Source of the DNA: Desulfatirhabdium butyrativorans
GTDB lineage: Bacteria > Desulfobacterota > Desulfobacteria > Desulfobacterales > JAIFKL01
Length of the DNA stretch: 10,540 nt
Assembly (NCBI GenBank): GCA_022736535.1
Contig: DZCT01000115.1
Coordinates: forward strand, 1,903 to 12,442
Reading direction: 5' to 3'
Below, piece by piece: positions 6,892 to 10,540 of this stretch (position 1 is the stretch's first letter; the number at the start of each line of letters is the position of its first letter). The notes beneath the pieces were generated by a model. The model saw only the letters and a list, made by a program, of their open reading frames with translations, had not been told where the DNA came from and ran no database searches. A program made the position numbers and the translations under genes.

Positions 6892-7073
6892 GGTAGTGGT
6901 GTAGAATAGGTGATTTTGAGGTGTCATTCTGAACGAAGTGAAGAATCTTTGTTTTTATAATAATCTGTTATAATAAGAGATTCTTCGCTGACCCTTCGCT
7001 CCGCTTAGGGCTTCGGCTCAGAATGACAGCGGATAACAGCGGCAGAATTCATCACCTCTTCTACACCACTACT
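6892..7073. mobile_element. MITE-like element with 8-bp target duplication
   Basis: The 182-bp element is bounded by 23-bp terminal inverted repeats, 6892-6914 (begins GGTAGTGGTGTAGAA) and 7051-7073 (ends TTCTACACCACTACT), identical at 21 of 23 positions. Directly outside lie identical 8-bp repeats, AAAATCGG, at 6884-6891 and 7074-7081, the expected target-site duplication. It has no open frame of useful length, so it would have been moved by a transposase encoded elsewhere. Both repeats and duplication are nearly intact, implying fairly recent insertion. The transposase family cannot be named from this, although an 8-bp duplication limits the candidates. Confidence 0.8.
6922..7028. repeat. 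TGTCATTCTGA palindromic repeat nested in the MITE
   Basis: TGTCATTCTGA (6922-6932) is the exact inverse of TCAGAATGACA (7018-7028). Inside it, AGTGAAGAATCT (6937-6948) pairs with AGATTCTTCGCT (6978-6989) with one G-T pair, and the right arm has an extra hairpin, CCCTTCGCTCCGCTTAGGG. The transcript could fold as a branched stem. From memory, units reading roughly TGTCATTCTGAGCGAAG are among the commonest dispersed repeats across unrelated bacteria. Here the unit lies inside the outer terminal repeats, either as cargo or as a later insertion. Confidence 0.75.
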
Positions 7074-7171
7074 AAAATCGGCATGTCCTTTAGGTTGAGA
7101 GTTTTTTTCAAAAAAATTCATTTATATATACCTTAATCTTCATTAAAAAGCAAGCCCTGTTTTCTGCCGGT

Positions 7172-7191
7172 TTCCGCCTTCCGGGGCGGAA
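7172..7191. other. Short GC-rich hairpin
   Basis: TTCCGCC (7172-7178) and GGCGGAA (7185-7191) form a perfect 7-bp stem around TTCCGG in otherwise AT-rich DNA. No T run follows on either strand, so it is not a convincing intrinsic terminator. It may be a fragment of a repeat. Confidence 0.35.
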
Positions 7192-7249
7192 TTGTCAGGC
7201 GTATTTTGAATTAAGTCTTTGCAATCAGTCGGTTATATTCAATCCGATT

Positions 7250-7272
7250 TAATGCAATAATACATTGCATTA
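7250..7272. promoter_or_regulatory. Operator-like palindrome overlapping the -35 box
   Basis: TAATGCAAT (7250-7258), spacer AATAC, and ATTGCATTA (7264-7272) form a perfect 9+9 bp inverted repeat with centres about 14 bp apart. The right half contains the -35 hexamer TTGCAT (7265-7270) of the promoter for the gene at 7339. A dimeric helix-turn-helix protein bound here would block RNA polymerase, so repression is the simplest reading. No such regulator is encoded in the window, unless the UPF0175 protein downstream is one. The binding protein is unknown. Confidence 0.55.
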
Positions 7273-7293
7273 TTTTGTATTTTACGGTATAGT
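7265..7293 (+). promoter_or_regulatory. Sigma-70-type promoter of the 7339 gene cluster
   Basis: TTGCAT (7265-7270) and TATAGT (7288-7293) are separated by exactly 17 bases. Each matches the consensus at four or five of six positions. The -10 box ends about 45 bases before ATG 7339, giving a short untranslated leader. It is the only evident promoter for the closely spaced genes that follow. Confidence 0.55.
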
Positions 7294-7338
7294 ATTTTAA
7301 TTCTTTTTGAAACTGTAACAGAAGAGGGAACTGAAAAC

Positions 7339-8889
7339 ATGAACAGAAAAGCGGTGTTGTATTCTCACTTCGGCGGGCTTAACAATGACAAATATAAAAA
7401 GGATGTTTCAGAATTAGGCAAAAGTCCTTATGTGAAAAGATTTGAAGAAATGATAAAGGTAAATCTTGAATCTTTAAAACAGATACAGGATTATATCCTT
7501 CCTGCCGTATATGTTTTCATAGACATGGGAACCTACGCTATAATTAAGCAGAAAAAGGGAATAATCAGCGATTCCGGCGTTGACCATGCCTTACAGGAGA
7601 AAAATTTAATTTCTGAGCTTGAAAAAATTGAAAAACAGGTAAGGCAAAAAATAGCCGATGAAAAAATAGCCGCTCAAAAATTCCTTCTGTTATCTGAGAA
7701 AGATGCTATAGATAACTATCCGAAATTTATATATGTCGGTATCAATGAACTTGGTTCTCTTCTGGATGAACTGGAATCAGTTAAACCGGAATTGCCCAAA
7801 TATTTAGGAGGCAGGGACGGAAACAAATTTACATACGACGCGCCCAAGTTTGTGGAGGCGGGAATCCGAATTGAATCGAATGTGCTTAACAAACAGGAAC
7901 TGATTCTCAGGATTGACGAAGATGTAAGCGTCTGTTACAAAGGGATAAAAGCCTTGATGGACAGCTATCCCCAAGTAATGGGAAACTCTTTTCATTATTT
8001 TTCAGGGGATTATGGCATATATGATGAAAAGGGATCCCCGGCAGATGATCACCCGAAAAATAATTATGCGGTGCGGGTTCATTTCTTTATTGATCCGAAA
8101 ACGCAGAAACCTGACCCGGCATTGGATTTTTTTCTTGCAGATTTGACGGAATTGGGCGCGGTGCAGAAAATACCGGCTGGTAATTGCAGCTCCAAACTTA
8201 AAGACCTTATGAGTAACGGAGGTCATAAAGAAGCCGGAGCGAGAAAAACGCCTGAAATTATCTCCGGCGCAGGGCTTGTTGCTTCATATTCGGTATTGCG
8301 TGATTTGCCGCCCTTTATGTGTTTTGATATGAATGTCACATGGATAGACGATCATCTGAAACGCAGGCTTTTGGAAGTGCTTGAATTCATATCGCCGGAT
8401 GATACGGAGTGTGTTGACGATGCAAAATTCAGGAAAAACAGGCATCCCGGAAATATCACTCCGGAAAATATCGCCGGTTCAGGCGGTTATTTGGAAATCC
8501 TTTTGTCCGGCTGCATGTTTCACAGCCTGATCAGCGATGATCGTCAGCAGGCAACCGTATATTCTCAAACACTTAAAAAGCTTATTAATAAAGAATTGTC
8601 TCTTGATGAGAGCAAGAGGATTTTTAAAGAAAAACGTAAAGAGATCAAGAAGATTCTTGAAGAGAAATACGGAAAGGTATTGGAATGTTGGGCTTCGCAG
8701 GAATATGCGGATAAACCCGTACCGTTGGATACTTTTTACAATTGGGCGAAAACCGAAAAAGAGACCAAAGCGAACAAGGACAAATTGGTCAACGGACTGA
8801 CGGAAGACGCCCTCAGATACTTGGAATTAGTTGCTGTGTGGGATAATTTTGTGAGGTCGTTTGAGAAATTGCGCCTTGTTACGGAATAA
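7339..8889 (+). CDS. Protein of unknown function with DxD-like acidic motifs (516 aa)
   Basis: ATG 7339 follows AGAGGGA at acceptable spacing. I do not recognise the family with confidence. There is no signal peptide or membrane segment, so the protein is probably cytoplasmic. Strand-like segments occur at YILPAVYVFIDMG (52-64) and KFIYVGINELG (129-139), with a charged helix between them (85-122). The middle holds ELILRIDEDVSV (187-198), and FMCFDMNVTWIDDHLKRR (326-343) follows. Aspartates in RIDEDV and WIDDH resemble the metal- and nucleotide-sugar-binding motifs of GT-A glycosyltransferases, and the GGRDGNKFTYDAPK stretch (157-170) lies before the first of them. That resemblance is a guess. 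The C-terminal part (405-516) is helical and strongly charged. The gene leads a cluster, with 19 bp to the next gene, behind an operator-like site. Confidence 0.8.
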   Translation: MNRKAVLYSHFGGLNNDKYKKDVSELGKSPYVKRFEEMIKVNLESLKQIQDYILPAVYVFIDMGTYAIIKQKKGIISDSGVDHALQEKNLISELEKIEKQVRQKIADEKIAAQKFLLLSEKDAIDNYPKFIYVGINELGSLLDELESVKPELPKYLGGRDGNKFTYDAPKFVEAGIRIESNVLNKQELILRIDEDVSVCYKGIKALMDSYPQVMGNSFHYFSGDYGIYDEKGSPADDHPKNNYAVRVHFFIDPKTQKPDPALDFFLADLTELGAVQKIPAGNCSSKLKDLMSNGGHKEAGARKTPEIISGAGLVASYSVLRDLPPFMCFDMNVTWIDDHLKRRLLEVLEFISPDDTECVDDAKFRKNRHPGNITPENIAGSGGYLEILLSGCMFHSLISDDRQQATVYSQTLKKLINKELSLDESKRIFKEKRKEIKKILEEKYGKVLECWASQEYADKPVPLDTFYNWAKTEKETKANKDKLVNGLTEDALRYLELVAVWDNFVRSFEKLRLVTE

Positions 8890-8908
8890 AAAATAAGGAG
8901 ACGCTATC

Positions 8909-9823
8909 ATGGGAAAAAATCATTTGAATTGGTTATTTTATGATCACAGGGACTTGAAAACGGATTTCTTTATATGTATTGACAAATATATCCGTGAAGG
9001 ACATCCCTGTTATAAGGATATAGTAACCTCAAGATATTATGAGAAGAAATCTGTCTCTGAAATTTCTGAAAAATATCAGGAGCTAAAAACAGAAGTGCTT
9101 TCCTGTTTGAAATCCAAAGACTGGACTCATGAGGATTTTAATGTTCTTGATATTGCCGAATTTGATTATATGCCCGAAGTGGTGAAAAAGGAAAGCCCTG
9201 AAAAATACGAAAGTATCAGCAGGTTTTTATCCGAGAACAACAACAGGGCGGCGTTTTTCGTAAAAGACAGATACCCCGAGGGCTTGAGGGAAGCGGAAAA
9301 TCCCGAGCTGATTAAAAAGTGGTTCGGTGTCGAATATGCTCCCTCATCAGCATACAGCCCCGAGCCTGTCCCTATCCCCCCTGCGATTGAAGCTGTTACT
9401 TCTGCGGTTGAAGCTGCTCCCTCGTCAGGTTACAACTCCGGATCTGCTGCTCCCATGACTCCCCAGACGATTCTTGAGATATTGGGGAATCACATCAGCG
9501 TCATTCTGGAAAAGTTCAAAACAGAGGAGAAAAAACGGTTCGTGGGGTTTTTGTCTGAAATTGAAATTGCAGGGACGGGGAGGGAAGGTAAAGAAAGATC
9601 ACTTAATCTCTTTAAGTTTTGTATGGGTTTTTCGTTTCTGAAAGAGATTTTCTTATCGGCCAGATATTCTTATGCGGCTGATACCGGAATCACTACCAGA
9701 GGACTCAAATTCAAAGGAGAGAAATCCCCTTCTCCGCAGGCAAAAGAGGAAAATCAGGTGCATCTGCTGGCAAATGAGTTAATCCGAATTGTTGAGGATG
9801 ACCTTAAAGAGAGTGAAGAATGA
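8909..9823 (+). CDS. Protein of unknown function with Pro/Ala/Ser-rich linker (304 aa)
   Basis: ATG 8909 has AAGGAG upstream and lies 19 bp after the previous gene, so the two are probably cotranscribed and translated as a pair. I recognise no domain. Residues 1-140 are a charged, aromatic-rich, mainly helical region (YDHRD 11-15, WFG 138-140). Residues 143-182 are a low-complexity linker with a duplicated unit, APSSAYSP (144-151) and APSSGYNS (170-177), visible also in the DNA at 9338-9360 and 9416-9438. Residues 184-300 form a second helical region with a hydrophobic patch (FKFCMGFSFLKEIFLSA, 235-251). The layout suggests two folded modules joined by a flexible tether, such as an adaptor or partner of the 516-residue protein. 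No membrane anchor or signal peptide is evident. Confidence 0.8.
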   Translation: MGKNHLNWLFYDHRDLKTDFFICIDKYIREGHPCYKDIVTSRYYEKKSVSEISEKYQELKTEVLSCLKSKDWTHEDFNVLDIAEFDYMPEVVKKESPEKYESISRFLSENNNRAAFFVKDRYPEGLREAENPELIKKWFGVEYAPSSAYSPEPVPIPPAIEAVTSAVEAAPSSGYNSGSAAPMTPQTILEILGNHISVILEKFKTEEKKRFVGFLSEIEIAGTGREGKERSLNLFKFCMGFSFLKEIFLSARYSYAADTGITTRGLKFKGEKSPSPQAKEENQVHLLANELIRIVEDDLKESEE

Positions 9824-9851
9824 ATAAAGCTGTTATATTGAAGGGATAAAA

Positions 9852-10103
9852 ATGCCGACAATCAATCTGCATGTTCCTGACAGTCTGTTTATCCACCGGG
9901 CAATTTCTGTTGAAGAATTTACAAAAGAGAGTCAGTTTGTTCTGGCTTCTTATCTGTACAGTAAGGGCTATCTGAGTTCCGGGGCCGCGGCTGATATGCG
10001 CGGGATGAACAGAGCGGACTTTCTTCTGACAATGGGGCGTTCAGGTATTCCTGTTGCTGATTTGGACGGCTATGAATTGGACAGGGAAGTAGAAAATGCC
10101 TGA
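9852..10103 (+). CDS. UPF0175 family protein, putative antitoxin
   Basis: ATG 9852 is preceded by GAAGGGA. The 83 residues match the UPF0175 pattern: a short N-terminal strand segment (PTINLHVPDSLF), a helix ending LASYLYSKGYLSSGAAADMRGMNRADFL (31-58), and the family-typical turn GRSGIPVADLDGYELDREV (62-80). The SSGAAADMRGMNRADFL part looks like a helix-turn-helix. Members are commonly encoded just before a PIN-like (DUF3368) toxin and are thought to act as antitoxins. No such toxin follows here: only a 12-codon frame (10096-10134) overlaps its end. It lies 28 bp after the 304-residue gene, so it may instead serve or regulate that cluster. Confidence 0.85.
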   Translation: MPTINLHVPDSLFIHRAISVEEFTKESQFVLASYLYSKGYLSSGAAADMRGMNRADFLLTMGRSGIPVADLDGYELDREVENA

Positions 10104-10176
10104 GCATAGCTTTCAAGTGATTATATGCAACTAATCTGTAACATCTTATTACTCTGTGAAAATCTAAGGAAAAGCA

Positions 10177-10540
10177 ATGCAGCCTAAACGTATTCAAGAG
10201 CTTCTTCAAATTATCGGGAAAGAGGTCAATTCTACTGAAGATTTTCGACAGTTTTTGGAGAAATACGGCAGTGAACTGGATCAGGATTTTCTGATAGCTG
10301 TTGCCTTTATTGTGAAACGTGCTCGGGAGAGCGGAGAAGAAAGTATTGCCGCTTTTTTTATGCGAATCATAGAAGTCGTACAGGTATTGTTGTCGCTTCG
10401 TCAGGTTTCGCAAGGGGTGAAGGCTTCATCAGGCTTTTCAGGCGCAGAAGTTGAAATTGAATCCGAAAATTACAGAAATGACCTATTGGGAAAAATCAAC
10501 CCAAATGAGGCTTATATCCGTGCTGGTGTCAATTTGGAGC
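10177..10540 (+). CDS. N-terminal part of a helical protein, cut by the window edge
   Basis: ATG 10177 has AAGGA six bases upstream, and the frame is open to the last base (121 codons seen). Visible residues are helical and acidic: IQELLQIIGKEV (6-17), a segment around ELDQDFLIAVAFIVKRARES (33-52), and FFMRIIEVVQVLLSLRQVS (60-78). Then comes a more polar stretch ending in NPNEAYIRAGVNLE. This pattern recalls the N-termini of large TPR/CHAT-domain proteins of filamentous bacteria, but no TPR or CHAT motif is within the visible part, so that label is a guess. It begins 73 bp after the UPF0175 gene and may belong to the same transcription unit. Confidence 0.65.
   Translation, partial: MQPKRIQELLQIIGKEVNSTEDFRQFLEKYGSELDQDFLIAVAFIVKRARESGEESIAAFFMRIIEVVQVLLSLRQVSQGVKASSGFSGAEVEIESENYRNDLLGKINPNEAYIRAGVNLE

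Larger units (their letters stand above)
6724..7338. other. Divergent intergenic region without a supported gene
   Basis: This 615-bp region separates the minus-strand nuclease-helicase gene from the plus-strand gene at 7339. The part next to the helicase (6724-6883) has no feature I can name. Its minus strand contains an open tail frame ending in the TAA that overlaps the helicase start, but no credible start codon. The centre is a MITE-like element (6892-7073). The right part is AT-rich and holds a short GC hairpin (7172-7191), an operator-like palindrome (7250-7272) and a promoter (7265-7293). Confidence 0.7.

Noticed and set aside
6755..7084. Possible 47-codon minus-strand ORF restored when the MITE is removed
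   Set aside because: An ATG at 7084-7082 opens a frame across the reconstructed empty site, but the product is unrecognised and the ribosome binding site is too close to the start. It could be chance.
9820..9849. Nine-codon frame overlapping the end of the 304-residue gene
   Set aside because: It is too short to support as a gene and could arise from the ATGA overlap by chance.
9919..10413. Minus-strand open frame of 164 codons across the right end
   Set aside because: It is antisense to the UPF0175 gene, which has a recognisable family pattern, and to the plus-strand frame at 10177, which has a good ribosome binding site. Its translation has no domain-like features.

Overview
The window looks like a stretch of a Gram-negative bacterial chromosome with a moderately AT-rich background. 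The combination of a UPF0175 antitoxin-type protein, a small antitoxin-like protein, an EndoQ-type PHP nuclease joined to a UvrD helicase, several dispersed palindromic repeats and a miniature transposon resembles large repeat-rich genomes such as filamentous Desulfobacterota. That placement is an inference from gene style, not from a marker gene. No rRNA, tRNA or CRISPR array is visible.

Left part (1-3051, all + strand). A 72-residue antitoxin-like protein (89-307) has no recognisable toxin beside it. Next is a small multi-pass membrane protein (412-741) whose reading frame continues past an in-frame TGA to 879; a hairpin placed roughly where a bacterial SECIS would lie follows that TGA. A membrane-anchored receiver-domain protein (904-1407) follows closely. 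Glucose-6-phosphate isomerase, pgi (1435-3051), comes 27 bp later and is complete, with its catalytic residues in place.

Middle part (3052-7338). A palindromic CGCAAAG repeat lies between the converging pgi and a large minus-strand gene (3163-6723). That gene encodes one 1186-residue polypeptide: an endonuclease-Q-like PHP nuclease with a four-cysteine zinc site, followed by a complete UvrD/PcrA-type helicase. The linker between the two halves is built partly from three copies of a C6/G6-rich palindromic DNA repeat that is translated in frame. Upstream of it is a 615-bp non-coding region. It holds a 182-bp MITE-like element with 23-bp terminal inverted repeats and an 8-bp target duplication (AAAATCGG), and the element carries a second, nested inverted repeat.

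Right part (7250-10540, + strand). A perfect 9+9 bp palindrome overlaps the -35 box of a good sigma-70-type promoter. It precedes four tightly spaced genes: a 516-residue protein of unknown function with acidic DxD-like motifs, a 304-residue protein of unknown function with a Pro/Ala/Ser-rich linker, a UPF0175 protein, and the start of a helical protein that runs off the window. The spacing suggests one regulated transcription unit. This is the part most likely to be an undescribed system, but its biochemical role cannot be read from the sequence alone.
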